Shown: piece after piece, positions 14,055 through 21,330 of the stretch
Layout of the letters: every line of letters begins with the position of its first letter
How positions within the stretch are numbered: position 1 is the stretch's first letter
Assembly (NCBI GenBank): GCA_946887105.1
Contig: CAMPKJ010000049.1
Span: forward strand, 1-24,462
DNA length: 24,462 nucleotides
Origin: an uncultured Acidobacteriota bacterium
GTDB lineage: Bacteria; Acidobacteriota; Thermoanaerobaculia; Gp7-AA8
Direction of reading: 5' to 3'
The notes under the pieces: model-generated
Told to the model about the DNA's origin: nothing
The model's input: only the letters and a program-made list of their open reading frames with translations
Database searches by the model: none
Position numbers and translations under genes: made by a program

Positions 14055-16503
14055 CCGCCAGCGCCACGATCGACGCGAGCCAGAACCCAACGCCTGCCGC
14101 GGCGATCCACCACCACCCGCGCGCGATGCGGCGCTGAAACACGATCTCGTGCCGCCCCGCGGGAACCGCAACGCCCGCGAACAGCATGTCCGTTTCGATG
14201 GCACGCGCGGCGCGTCCGTCGATCGTGACCCGCAGTTCGGGGGTGAGCTTCTCGGACGACGCGAGATAGAACGGTGCGGCGGACTCGGTGATCAGGCGCT
14301 GTTCGTCGGGCGCGTAGTGCGCGAGCGTCACGCGTGCGTTGCCGGGGGCAATCGGCGGCGGCTGCACGGGATCGTCGGTGATGACCGCCTCGTGCTCGAA
14401 GTTCACGTCGCGTGCTGCGAGGAACTCGTCGTCATTGAGCTTGCGCAGCTTCGACACCGCGCGGAATCGCGGCAGCTCGGCGAGATTGCGGAACAGTCTT
14501 CCATCCGGCAGCTGGCGATCGAAGATTACGGGCGTGGTGACGCGGCCGTAGAAGAACGTGTTGCCCGCTTGCGGCATCCATCCGCGCATGCCCACGGAGC
14601 GCACGCGCAGCGTGAACGCATCGCCGAGGCGCCCGTACTGGCGCAGCGGGATGTACACCTTGCCGACGGCGTGTGTGTCGTCGTTCGAGAACGCACGCGA
14701 CCAGAGCACCGCGCCGTCCTTCAGCAGCGTGACTTCCATGCGCGGATTCGGGCCGCGCGCTTCCGTGACATCGATCGGCAGCTCGATGGCCCAGAACGGC
14801 TCCGCATCGAAGCGGACGGTCTGCTCCATCACCGCGCCGGGACGGAACTGCATGCTGCCGGTCTGCGTCACGCCGGGCACGGTCGCTTTGAAGATGCCCC
14901 ACTTGATGATGTCGATGTGGTTGTGCTCGATGAACCAGCGGATGCCGAGCAGCGCGTTGAGCGGATCGTCGAACTTGTAATTGAGGCTGTTGAACGTCAG
15001 CACGGTGGAGGTGCCGCTCCACGAGCTCGGATCGAGGCGCTGCAGCATGCGGCGGTAATCGCGTTCCGAGCTGAAGTGGCTGCGTACATCCTCGACGCGC
15101 ACCATCTCCGCGGAGTTCGGCCAGAGGTAGTCGAAGAACGGCGCGATCCGGAAGGGTTCGCGATCATTGCTCAGGAACTCGATCATCGGCGTCTTCGGCA
15201 GCTCGGCCCGCCGCGGCTCGAGATAGGGATAAAAGCGCCCCGCGACGACGGCAAGGTCGTACGCGATCAGCGCCGCGAACAGAAGCGCGATCACAGGACG
15301 GCGCACGAGGCGCGTTCCGGCCGCGGCGAGATAACCGATCGCCAACGGCAGCAGCAGTCCGACGCGAGTGAGCGAGGAGAACTTGAAGCCCGGCAGCTTC
15401 GACACCCACGACGCGATGAACGGCGCGCCGAACATGCACGCCAGCACGAACGCCGCGCAGCCGAGCCAGAACCAGCGCGCGCGCGCGCGGCGGCGGAAGA
15501 TCCCGAAAATCGCCAGCGGGATGGTGAGCAGTCCGAGGTAGACGGTCGTCTCGGTGTAGTTGTCGAGCGGGCCGAGGCGGCGATCGCCGATCCAGTCTTT
15601 GTTGCTCGGGTGGCCGAGGCGGTCGGGATCGACGAAGCTGCGCCAGTGGTCGCGCGGGAAGACGGTCATGCTCGTCTCCGCGCGCACCTCGAGATAGCCG
15701 GAGCGGCGCAGGAACTGCGCGAACGGGACGAGGGAGGGGGCGGCGATCATGAGGGCGATGAGGACCGCCGCCGTTCCTCGGAGGAGCCAACCCGAGGAAC
15801 CCGAGGAACCCCGAGGAACTCCGAGGAACACCCCGTACGCCAACACCAGCCACGCGCCGTACGCCATCGCCGCCGGAAATCCCGCCAGCGCGTATGCGAG
15901 CGCGAGCAACGTCACCAGCGGCACCGGAACGCGTTTCCCGTGCATCGCGCGCCGCACCACCCACAACAGCGCGGGATACAGCACCGTCGCGTTGGTGATC
16001 TGCCACAGCCAGCGCACGGCGTACACGCCCGCGCCGGCGATCACGATCGCGCCCACGGCGGCGCCGTGCCGCCCCAGACGCTCTTCGCGCAACCAGAAGT
16101 ACGCGAACAAAAACGACGCGTTCAGCTTCAGGAAGAGAATGGCCGTGTAGATCCACGCGCTCGGCACGAGCAGCGCCGGCAGGAGGATGAACGGCGAGAG
16201 GATCGCCGACGCGGACGAGCCGAAGCCGGGGATGCCCGAGGCGATGTACGGATTCCAGTGAAACGCGCGCCAGTCTTCGCGCGCCAGCGTCATCAGCGTG
16301 AAGTACGCCGTCGGCGGATCGTTCATGGTCGAGTTCTGCGTCTGCACGTCCGCCGGACGCAACACCGACCACGGGCTGTAGTTGTAGAACACGTCGTTGG
16401 GCGAGACCACGCGCCCCATGAACGCGATCGGAAAGAAGAGCACGAAGTTGTAGACCGCGAGCGCGATCAGTGCCGTGCGGTGTTTGCGCAGTCGACGGGC
16501 CAA
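13996..16503 (-). CDS. YfhO-like multipass membrane protein (GT-C glycosyltransferase fold)
   Basis: About 835 residues. The N-terminal half is a polytopic membrane domain of roughly a dozen helices, beginning RKHRTALIALAVYNFVLFFPIAFMG. The first extracytoplasmic loop, VVSPNDVFYNYSPWSVL, carries the acidic residue and Y-x-P-W pattern seen in YfhO/GT-C enzymes, which move sugars from polyprenyl-phosphate donors outside the membrane. Residues about 470-790 form a soluble beta-rich domain ending LFAGVAVPAGRHEIVFQRR, then a last helix (GWWWIAAAGVGFWLASIVALAARRL). No ATG or GTG precedes the first helix; TTG at 16503, eight bases after a TAGACT hexamer, is the chosen start. The 3' end overlaps the TIR gene by 59 bp. 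A short tandem-repeat tract (15791-15830) encodes a Gly/Ser-rich loop. Confidence 0.8.
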   Translation of the reverse strand: MARRLRKHRTALIALAVYNFVLFFPIAFMGRVVSPNDVFYNYSPWSVLRPADVQTQNSTMNDPPTAYFTLMTLAREDWRAFHWNPYIASGIPGFGSSASAILSPFILLPALLVPSAWIYTAILFLKLNASFLFAYFWLREERLGRHGAAVGAIVIAGAGVYAVRWLWQITNATVLYPALLWVVRRAMHGKRVPVPLVTLLALAYALAGFPAAMAYGAWLVLAYGVFLGVPRGSSGSSGWLLRGTAAVLIALMIAAPSLVPFAQFLRRSGYLEVRAETSMTVFPRDHWRSFVDPDRLGHPSNKDWIGDRRLGPLDNYTETTVYLGLLTIPLAIFGIFRRRARARWFWLGCAAFVLACMFGAPFIASWVSKLPGFKFSSLTRVGLLLPLAIGYLAAAGTRLVRRPVIALLFAALIAYDLAVVAGRFYPYLEPRRAELPKTPMIEFLSNDREPFRIAPFFDYLWPNSAEMVRVEDVRSHFSSERDYRRMLQRLDPSSWSGTSTVLTFNSLNYKFDDPLNALLGIRWFIEHNHIDIIKWGIFKATVPGVTQTGSMQFRPGAVMEQTVRFDAEPFWAIELPIDVTEARGPNPRMEVTLLKDGAVLWSRAFSNDDTHAVGKVYIPLRQYGRLGDAFTLRVRSVGMRGWMPQAGNTFFYGRVTTPVIFDRQLPDGRLFRNLAELPRFRAVSKLRKLNDDEFLAARDVNFEHEAVITDDPVQPPPIAPGNARVTLAHYAPDEQRLITESAAPFYLASSEKLTPELRVTIDGRAARAIETDMLFAGVAVPAGRHEIVFQRRIARGWWWIAAAGVGFWLASIVALAARRLRAGTTTDTAPPSPPR
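15773..15830. repeat. Intragenic CCGAGGAAC tandem repeat with inverted copy
   Basis: Four consecutive 10-base units of the form CCGAGGAAC plus one base occupy about 15791-15830. A reverse-complement copy GTTCCTCGG lies at 15773-15781, so 15773-15800 can form a 9-bp hairpin. It lies inside the YfhO-like gene, where on the coding strand it gives the low-complexity stretch PRGSSGSSG between two membrane helices. Confidence 0.75.
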
Positions 16504-16511
16504 GCGCCGTG

Positions 16512-16521
16512 AGTCTATCCT
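16512..16521. promoter_or_regulatory. Overlapping divergent -10 elements for YfhO-like and dehydrogenase genes
   Basis: AGTCTATCCT contains TATCCT on the plus strand (16516-16521), nine bases before the dehydrogenase ATG at 16531. It also contains TAGACT on the minus strand (16517-16512), eight bases before the TTG at 16503. The two -10-like hexamers share the central TA step. The start codons are only 27 bp apart and neither has a Shine-Dalgarno sequence, which suggests a bidirectional promoter giving two leaderless transcripts. Confidence 0.5.
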
Positions 16522-16530
16522 GAGCGCCGC

Positions 16531-17445
16531 ATGCGCAAGACCCTGCTCATCGCCGCCGACGTCGACCGCTCGATGTTCGACCGCGCGCACGCGGACGGCA
16601 GCTATGAGGTCGTGCATCGGCCGGTGCGTACCGAGGAAGAGCTGGCGGCGATCGTCGGCCAGGCGCACGTGCTGGTCACGCGCGCGTACAACAGAGTCTC
16701 GCGTCGCGTGATCGAGAACGCTCCGCATCTCGAGCTGATCGCGCAGGGCACCAGCGGCATCGACAACATCGATCTCGGCGCGGCCCGCGAGCGCGGCATC
16801 CACGTCATTCACATGCCCGGCGTGAACGCGAACGCGGTGGCGGAGCTGGTGATCGGCTTCATGATCTCCATGACCCGTACCGTGCCGTTCTACACGCGCG
16901 AAGTCGTGCGCGGCGTCTTCTCGCGCGATGACTGCGCCACGCGCCATGAGCTCGCGCACTTTCGCCTGGGCATCGTCGGACTGGGCAACGTCGGCTCGCT
17001 CGTGGCCCGGCTGGCCGGCGCGTTCGGCATGCGCGTGCAGGCATACGATCCGTATGTCGCAGAGGCGCGCGCGGCGACGCTCGAGGAACTGCTGCGCACG
17101 AGCGACATCGTGACGTTGCACGTCCCGCTGACGGACGAGACGCGAACGATGATCGGCGCCGCGGAGATCGCGACGATGGCTCGCGGTTCGTATCTGATCA
17201 ATGCAGCGCGCGGCGAAGTGCTCGATCAGCGTGCGGCGCTCGACGCGCTGGCGGAGGGACACCTCGCCGGACTGGCGCTGGATGTATTCGATCCCGAGCC
17301 GCCGGATGCGCGGTTTCCCGATGATCCGCGGCTCATTCTGACGCCGCACATCGGCGGGTGCTCGTACGAGGTGAAGACGACCGTGGGCGGGCGGTTGTAC
17401 GAACGGATCGTCGACTACTACGCCACGCGCGCGCCATCGCGGTAG
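16531..17445 (+). CDS. D-isomer specific 2-hydroxyacid dehydrogenase (PGDH-like)
   Basis: A 304-residue NAD-dependent enzyme that reduces a 2-oxoacid to the D-2-hydroxyacid, or the reverse. The Rossmann motif GLGNVG lies at 150-155, with the NAD-selecting aspartate at the end of the next strand (AYDPY, D173). The catalytic triad is visible: R227 in NAARGEV, E256 in FDPEPPD and H273 in LTPHIGG. Earlier motifs TSGIDNIDLGAARERGIHVIHMPGVNANAVAE match phosphoglycerate dehydrogenase-like members, but the regulatory C-terminal domain of SerA is absent, so the substrate is open. The ATG at 16531 is supported by the TATCCT hexamer nine bases upstream. The 3' end overlaps the convergent hutI gene by 28 bp. 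Confidence 0.9.
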   Translation: MRKTLLIAADVDRSMFDRAHADGSYEVVHRPVRTEEELAAIVGQAHVLVTRAYNRVSRRVIENAPHLELIAQGTSGIDNIDLGAARERGIHVIHMPGVNANAVAELVIGFMISMTRTVPFYTREVVRGVFSRDDCATRHELAHFRLGIVGLGNVGSLVARLAGAFGMRVQAYDPYVAEARAATLEELLRTSDIVTLHVPLTDETRTMIGAAEIATMARGSYLINAARGEVLDQRAALDALAEGHLAGLALDVFDPEPPDARFPDDPRLILTPHIGGCSYEVKTTVGGRLYERIVDYYATRAPSR

Positions 17446-18644
17446 ACCGCGCTCACCAGGTTCACCCCGAAGTGGTAAACCAGGTGCAGGTAACCCGGCG
17501 CATCGAGCAGCACGAAGTCCGCGCGTTTCCCGACTTCGATCGAGCCGATCTCGTGCGCGAGCCGCACCGAATGCGCGCCGTTCAGGGTCGCGGCGGTGAG
17601 CGATTCCTCGACGGTCATCTTCATCTGCAGCGTGGCCAGCTGCATCACGATCTGCATCGACTCGGTCATCGACGTGCCGGGGTTGCAGTCCGTCGACAGC
17701 GACACGATCGTGTCGCGGTCGATGAGCTCGCGCGCGGGCGCATACCTGGCCGACATCAGGAAGAAGCTCGTGGCCGGCAGCAGGTTGGCGATCGTATCCG
17801 AGGCGGCCAGCGCGGCGATGCCGGCCTCGGAGATCTGCATGAGGTGATCGGCCGAGGCGGCGCCGACTTCCGCGGCCAGGCTCGCGCCGTTCGTATCGGA
17901 GAGCTCGTCCGCGTGCAGACGCGGGATCAAGCCGTGGCGCTGGCCCGCGCGCAGGACGGTCTCGCCCTGTTCGCGCGTGAACACGCCTCGCTCGACGAAG
18001 GCGTCGTTGAATACGGCCAGCTTCTCCGCGGCCACGGCGGGCAGGATCTCTTCGACGATCCGCTCGACGTACGTCTGGCGATTTTCGGGTGGGAACTCGT
18101 GCGCGGCGAGCACGGTCGGCACGAGCCGCACCGGCGAGGTCGCGTTCGCGGCGCGGATGGCGCGCAGCTGCTTCAGCTCGTTCGCGAGATCGAGTCCGTA
18201 TCCGCTCTTCGCTTCCGCGGTGGTGGTCCCGTAACGCGCCATCATGGCGGTGCGCGCGAGCACGTTCGCGGTCAGTTGCTCCTCGCTCGCCGCGCGCGTG
18301 GCGCGCACTGTCGACGCGATCCCGCCGCCCGACGCGGCGATCTGTTCGTAGGTCTCGCCCTGCAGGCGGCGGTTGAACTCCGACTCGCGCAAACCCGCGA
18401 ACGGGATGTGGGTGTGCGTGTCGACGAAGCCGGGGACCGCGGTGCCGCCGCGCGCGTCGACATCCTCATCGATGGGCAGATCGTTCGGGAGATCGCGCTC
18501 GCGCCCGACGAACGCGAAGCGGCCGTCGTCGATCACGATGGCCGCGTTGTCGTGCACGACCAGCTCGCGCATGGCACGGCCGCGCAACGCGCTACGCCCG
18601 TGCGGCGTCGCGATCTGCGCGAGATTGCGAATGAGGAGAGTCAC
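17418..18644 (-). CDS. hutI: Imidazolonepropionase
   Basis: A 408-residue amidohydrolase of normal length, hydrolysing 4-imidazolone-5-propanoate to N-formimidoyl-L-glutamate in histidine degradation. The metal site is visible as FVDTHTHIPF (H77, H79), RLHADELSD and SADHL histidines, and the aspartate in LSTDCNPGTS. Other family marks are EAKSGYGLD, VRLVPTVLAAHEFPPE and the C-terminal VGKRADFVLLDAPGYLHLVYHFGVNLV. The GTG at 18644 overlaps the divIVA stop (GTGA), so it is translationally coupled as the last gene of a long minus-strand operon. No hutH, hutU or hutG is in the window. Upstream in-frame sequence is only divIVA read in another frame, so the longer reading frame was rejected. Confidence 0.93.
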   Translation of the reverse strand: MTLLIRNLAQIATPHGRSALRGRAMRELVVHDNAAIVIDDGRFAFVGRERDLPNDLPIDEDVDARGGTAVPGFVDTHTHIPFAGLRESEFNRRLQGETYEQIAASGGGIASTVRATRAASEEQLTANVLARTAMMARYGTTTAEAKSGYGLDLANELKQLRAIRAANATSPVRLVPTVLAAHEFPPENRQTYVERIVEEILPAVAAEKLAVFNDAFVERGVFTREQGETVLRAGQRHGLIPRLHADELSDTNGASLAAEVGAASADHLMQISEAGIAALAASDTIANLLPATSFFLMSARYAPARELIDRDTIVSLSTDCNPGTSMTESMQIVMQLATLQMKMTVEESLTAATLNGAHSVRLAHEIGSIEVGKRADFVLLDAPGYLHLVYHFGVNLVSAVYRDGARVA

Positions 18645-19141
18645 GAGTTGCGCGCGCGGAACAACGCCGTCAACGGTTCCTCGTTCGCTTCCTGCTCGGC
18701 GTCGAGGACCACCATGTGCTGCACCGAGTCGAGCGTCGACTGCAGTTTGTTGCGCACCGCGCGGCGCTCGAGCTTCAGATCGGTGATGGAGCGCTCGAGC
18801 TCCGCCACGCGCTGCATGGCCTGTCCGATCAGGCGCTCGGAGAGCAGCTCCGCATCCTTCACGATCAGCTCCGCCTCTTTCCGGGCATTGGCCGTCAGAT
18901 CCTCGGCCACCTTCTGCGCGGAGAGCAGCGTGTCCTTCAGGATGCGCTCGCGGTTCGAGTGATCCTCGAGATCCTCGCGAAGCATCGCGGAGTCGCGCAC
19001 CAGACGGTCGTTCTCCCGCAGCAGGCGCTCGATTTCTTCCGCGATCAGGTGCAAGTACGCGCGCACCTCGTCCGTGTGATACCCCTTCAACACTCGCGAG
19101 AACGTCTGCTTCTGGATCTCCAGCGGCGTGAGGTTTTGCAT
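18641..19141 (-). CDS. divIVA: DivIVA domain protein
   Basis: A 166-residue coiled-coil protein. The N-terminal DivIVA membrane-binding motif is complete (LTPLEIQKQTFSRVLKGYHTDEVRAYLHLIAEEIERLL), followed by a long heptad-rich helix to about residue 140. DivIVA proteins bind curved membrane and recruit division or cell-wall machinery. ATG at 19141 was chosen over 19159 because GGGAGG lies six to eight bases upstream and the protein then starts MQNLTPLEI, as in the family. It follows yggT by 25 bp, as in the Gram-positive ylmF-ylmG-divIVA arrangement, although this cell has an outer membrane. The short C-terminus (EQEANEEPLTALFRARNS) is not conserved in any way I recognise. Confidence 0.9.
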   Translation of the reverse strand: MQNLTPLEIQKQTFSRVLKGYHTDEVRAYLHLIAEEIERLLRENDRLVRDSAMLREDLEDHSNRERILKDTLLSAQKVAEDLTANARKEAELIVKDAELLSERLIGQAMQRVAELERSITDLKLERRAVRNKLQSTLDSVQHMVVLDAEQEANEEPLTALFRARNS

Positions 19142-19166
19142 GGGTCGCCCTCCCGGCACTCCACAA

Positions 19167-19511
19167 CTACGGCGCCAGTATACGACCGCTCATCCGCACC
19201 AGCACGACGTGAATGACCTGCCGGAGAATCCAGATGATCAGGATCAGCACCATCGGCGACCAGTCGATGCCGGCCGTGTCGAAACGGCGCAGCCAGCGGC
19301 GGATGGGACGCAGGAACGGCCGGGTCATGCGCTCGAAGAGGTCGTTGAGCTGCTCGAGCACGCCATAGACACCGCGATTGCGCCAGCGGAACTTGGAGTC
19401 GCGGAGGAAGAAGAGCACCCACGAGAGGATCACCCAGATCAGGATCACCCACTGCAGGATGTCGAGGATCAGGAGGATGGCCTGCAGTGGGATTCTCAGC
19501 AAGTCCATCAT
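19167..19511 (-). CDS. yggT: YggT family membrane protein
   Basis: A 114-residue protein with two hydrophobic hairpins separated by the YggT signature: IPLQAILLILDILQWVILIWVILSW, then the VYGVLEQLNDLFERMTRPFLRPIRRWLRR cytoplasmic segment with the conserved ...PFLRPIRR motif, then DWSPMVLILIIWILRQVI. YggT (YlmG) proteins are linked to division, chloroplast nucleoid distribution and osmotic stress, but the mechanism is unknown. The start codon overlaps the yggS stop (ATGA at 19511-19508). The next gene is divIVA, which supports a division or envelope role. Confidence 0.92.
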   Translation of the reverse strand: MMDLLRIPLQAILLILDILQWVILIWVILSWVLFFLRDSKFRWRNRGVYGVLEQLNDLFERMTRPFLRPIRRWLRRFDTAGIDWSPMVLILIIWILRQVIHVVLVRMSGRILAP

Positions 19512-20194
19512 CGGCTCCCAAAGATGGCCCGGATTCCAAAGATGGCCCGGCCCACGCGGACGATCGTCGCCCCTTCCTCGATCGCCACTTCGAAATCGTC
19601 GGTCATGCCCATCGACAGCTCGCTCACACCGAGATCATCTCGCATCGCACGCAGCGCGCGAAAGTGCGGGCGCACTTCCTCCGCATCGCCGGCCGGCGGG
19701 ATGGCCATCAGTCCCGACAGCCGGAGCGACGGCAGCGAGCCGATGCGCCGCACCAGCTCCGCGACCGCCTCCGGCTCCGCGCCGCTCTTCTGGGGCTCGC
19801 GTCCGATGTTCATCTGCAGGAGCACCTCCTGCTGTTTCCCTGCCGAGTCGGCAGCGCGCGCGATTTTCTCCGCGAGCTCGATCGAGTCGACGGTCTGGAT
19901 GACGTCGAACAGCCGCACCGCATCCTTCGCTTTGTTCGACTGCAGGTGGCCGATGAGATGCCAGCGCGCGCTCCCCGCCACGGATGGTTTCTTGTCCCGC
20001 GCTTCCTGCACCTTGTTCTCGCCGACGTTCGCGATGCCCGCGGCGACGACGTGATCGACGTCGGCTGCCGGGAAAGTCTTCGAGACGGCGACGAGTGTCA
20101 CGGTGTTGCGAGCACGCCCTGCACGGACGCACGCCGCCGCGATCCGCGATTCCACGGCCGCCACGCCGGCGCGGATGTCGTCAGCGCGCGACAC
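19508..20194 (-). CDS. yggS: YggS family pyridoxal phosphate homeostasis protein
   Basis: A 228-residue PLP-binding protein with a type III fold, thought to buffer free PLP and affect amino-acid and 2-oxoacid balance. The PLP lysine is in TLVAVSKTFPAADV (K39). Other marks are GENKVQEARDK, WHLIGHLQSNKAKDAV, QTVDSIELAEKI, VLLQMNIGREPQKSG, LSGLMAIPP and the SMGMTDDFEVAIEEGATIVRVGRAIFG phosphate-binding end. GTG at 20194 is the start and overlaps the rnhA 3' end by 14 bp. The C-terminus carries a duplicated AIFG (AIFGIRAIFGSR) from an 18-bp tandem duplication. Confidence 0.93.
   Translation of the reverse strand: MSRADDIRAGVAAVESRIAAACVRAGRARNTVTLVAVSKTFPAADVDHVVAAGIANVGENKVQEARDKKPSVAGSARWHLIGHLQSNKAKDAVRLFDVIQTVDSIELAEKIARAADSAGKQQEVLLQMNIGREPQKSGAEPEAVAELVRRIGSLPSLRLSGLMAIPPAGDAEEVRPHFRALRAMRDDLGVSELSMGMTDDFEVAIEEGATIVRVGRAIFGIRAIFGSR
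19518..19550. repeat. 18-bp period tandem duplication at the 3' end of yggS
   Basis: The 15-mer CCAAAGATGGCCCGG occurs at 19518-19532 and again at 19536-19550, three bases apart. On the coding strand this duplicates the residues AIFG-R at the end of YggS. It keeps the frame and adds six residues beyond the usual family end. Confidence 0.85.
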
Positions 20195-20612
20195 GTTTTC
20201 TCTCGACCAGCCGTCCGTCCGCGCGATCGACGGCCAGGTTTGCGAGGCGATCCGCGTCCTTGTTGCCAGCGCGCAAGGTGTGCCGGATGGAGAAGCGCGC
20301 GAAATGCCGGAGCATGCTTTTGGCCTTCTGGTGCATCGGCACGAGGTTGGGATGTTTGACGCGATAGATGCCGAGCATCTGTTTCACCAGGAGCTCGGAG
20401 TCGGAGACGATCTCCACTTCCTTCGCGCCTTCCTGGTGTGCGACTTCGAGCGCCTCGAGCAGGCCGGCGTATTCGGCGACGTTGTTGGTCGTTCTGCCGA
20501 GGTAGCCGGCGATCTCGATGATGTCGCCCTGGTCGGTGGTCATGTAGACGCCGTAGCCGGCAGGCCCGGGATTGCCGCGGGCCGCGCCGTCGATGAAGGC
20601 CGTGATCTTCAG
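20181..20612 (-). CDS. rnhA: Ribonuclease HI, apparently initiated at CTG
   Basis: A 143-residue RNase H that cuts the RNA strand of RNA-DNA hybrids. The four catalytic acidic residues are D8 (ITAFIDGAARGNPGPAGYG), E47 (TNNVAEYAGLLEAL), D71 (IVSDSELLVKQ) and D121 (AGNKDADRLANLAVD). The first ATG in frame (20543) would remove the first strand and D8. Upstream of the conserved region there is no ATG, GTG or TTG in frame close by, but CTG at 20612 falls exactly where the family has its initiator (MKITAFIDG). It forms a CTGA overlap with the preceding gene's stop, mirroring the ATGA/GTGA overlaps elsewhere in this operon. GGAG lies eleven bases upstream. Its neighbour encodes a C4 zinc-ribbon protein, a known partner arrangement. 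Confidence 0.85.
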   Translation of the reverse strand: MKITAFIDGAARGNPGPAGYGVYMTTDQGDIIEIAGYLGRTTNNVAEYAGLLEALEVAHQEGAKEVEIVSDSELLVKQMLGIYRVKHPNLVPMHQKAKSMLRHFARFSIRHTLRAGNKDADRLANLAVDRADGRLVERKRVAR

Positions 20613-21316
20613 GATGTGGGTCGCTCCAGGTAGAGAATGCGGTGGCAGCCTTCGCAGTGCACCAGCTCGCCGCGTTTGAGCTGCTGTGCGACGGCGGGAC
20701 GGACGCGCGTGCGGCAGGTGGAGCAGGTATCGCTGGCGACGCGCGAGACGGCCACGCCCTGGCGCTGGCGGAAGATCTTGTGGAACTCGTTCTTCAGCCG
20801 GTCGGGAAGGGTGGCCTCGATGCGGGTCGCTTTCGCGCGCAGGTCCTCGGCCTCGTTGCGCAGATCGCCGAGGGAATGCTGCCAGTCGGCGTGCGCGGTG
20901 TCGTAACGCGCCTGCAGCGCGGAATGCCCTTCGCTCCGTTCATCGAGCTGCTTCTGCAGCACCTCGGCTTCGGTCATGTTCTTGAGCACCGACTCCTCGA
21001 GCTCCTTCACGTGCTTGCGCGTGGCGTCGATCTCTTTCCACGCCGCCGCGTACTGCTGCTGGTTCTTCACCTGCATCAGCTGGCCCTGGTACTTGCGCAG
21101 CAGCTCCTGTTGATCGGAGAGCTCCCCGTCCACGCGGCGGCGCTCCTTGTTGAGCGTGTCCAGCTGCTGCTGCAGGCGCGTCACCTCTTCGTTCACGCTC
21201 TGGTACTCGCGATCGACGGACGCGAACGACTCCGGCTTCACCGCCATCTGTTTCTCACGCTCGTTCAGCGCCGTGAACACGCTCTGCAACTCCCACAATT
21301 TGTCGACGTCGCTCAA
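20609..21316 (-). CDS. C4-type zinc-ribbon coiled-coil protein
   Basis: A 235-residue protein with a long antiparallel coiled coil (about 1-185, rich in Q, E, K and R heptads such as EVTRLQQQLDTLNKERRRVDGELSDQQELL). It is followed by a zinc ribbon with C198-x2-C201 (CSTC) and C221-x2-C224 (CEGC), then HRILYLERP. The family is widespread, often next to RNase HI, and is proposed to bind nucleic acid or act as a chaperone-like scaffold; its function is not settled. TTG at 21316 was chosen because GGGAGGAG lies five bases upstream and nothing conserved precedes it. It is the first gene of the operon, and its ribosome binding site directly follows the T-run of the tRNA terminator. Confidence 0.88.
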   Translation of the reverse strand: MSDVDKLWELQSVFTALNEREKQMAVKPESFASVDREYQSVNEEVTRLQQQLDTLNKERRRVDGELSDQQELLRKYQGQLMQVKNQQQYAAAWKEIDATRKHVKELEESVLKNMTEAEVLQKQLDERSEGHSALQARYDTAHADWQHSLGDLRNEAEDLRAKATRIEATLPDRLKNEFHKIFRQRQGVAVSRVASDTCSTCRTRVRPAVAQQLKRGELVHCEGCHRILYLERPTS

Positions 21317-21330
21317 TGAAACTCCTCCCG

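Noticed and set aside
13963..16512. An 849-residue open frame on the plus strand, antisense to the YfhO-like gene
   Set aside because: Its composition is dominated by Arg, Glu, His and Ala with no hydrophobic core or motif, as expected for the antisense of a GC-rich gene. The opposite strand encodes clear membrane helices and a GT-C type protein.
16504..17349. An N-terminal extension of the YfhO-like protein to 17349
   Set aside because: That part is antisense to the 2-hydroxyacid dehydrogenase, whose catalytic residues are all visible on the plus strand.
18645..19166. An N-terminal extension of hutI through the divIVA region
   Set aside because: The added residues are divIVA read in another frame; HutI homologues start close to the GTG at 18644.
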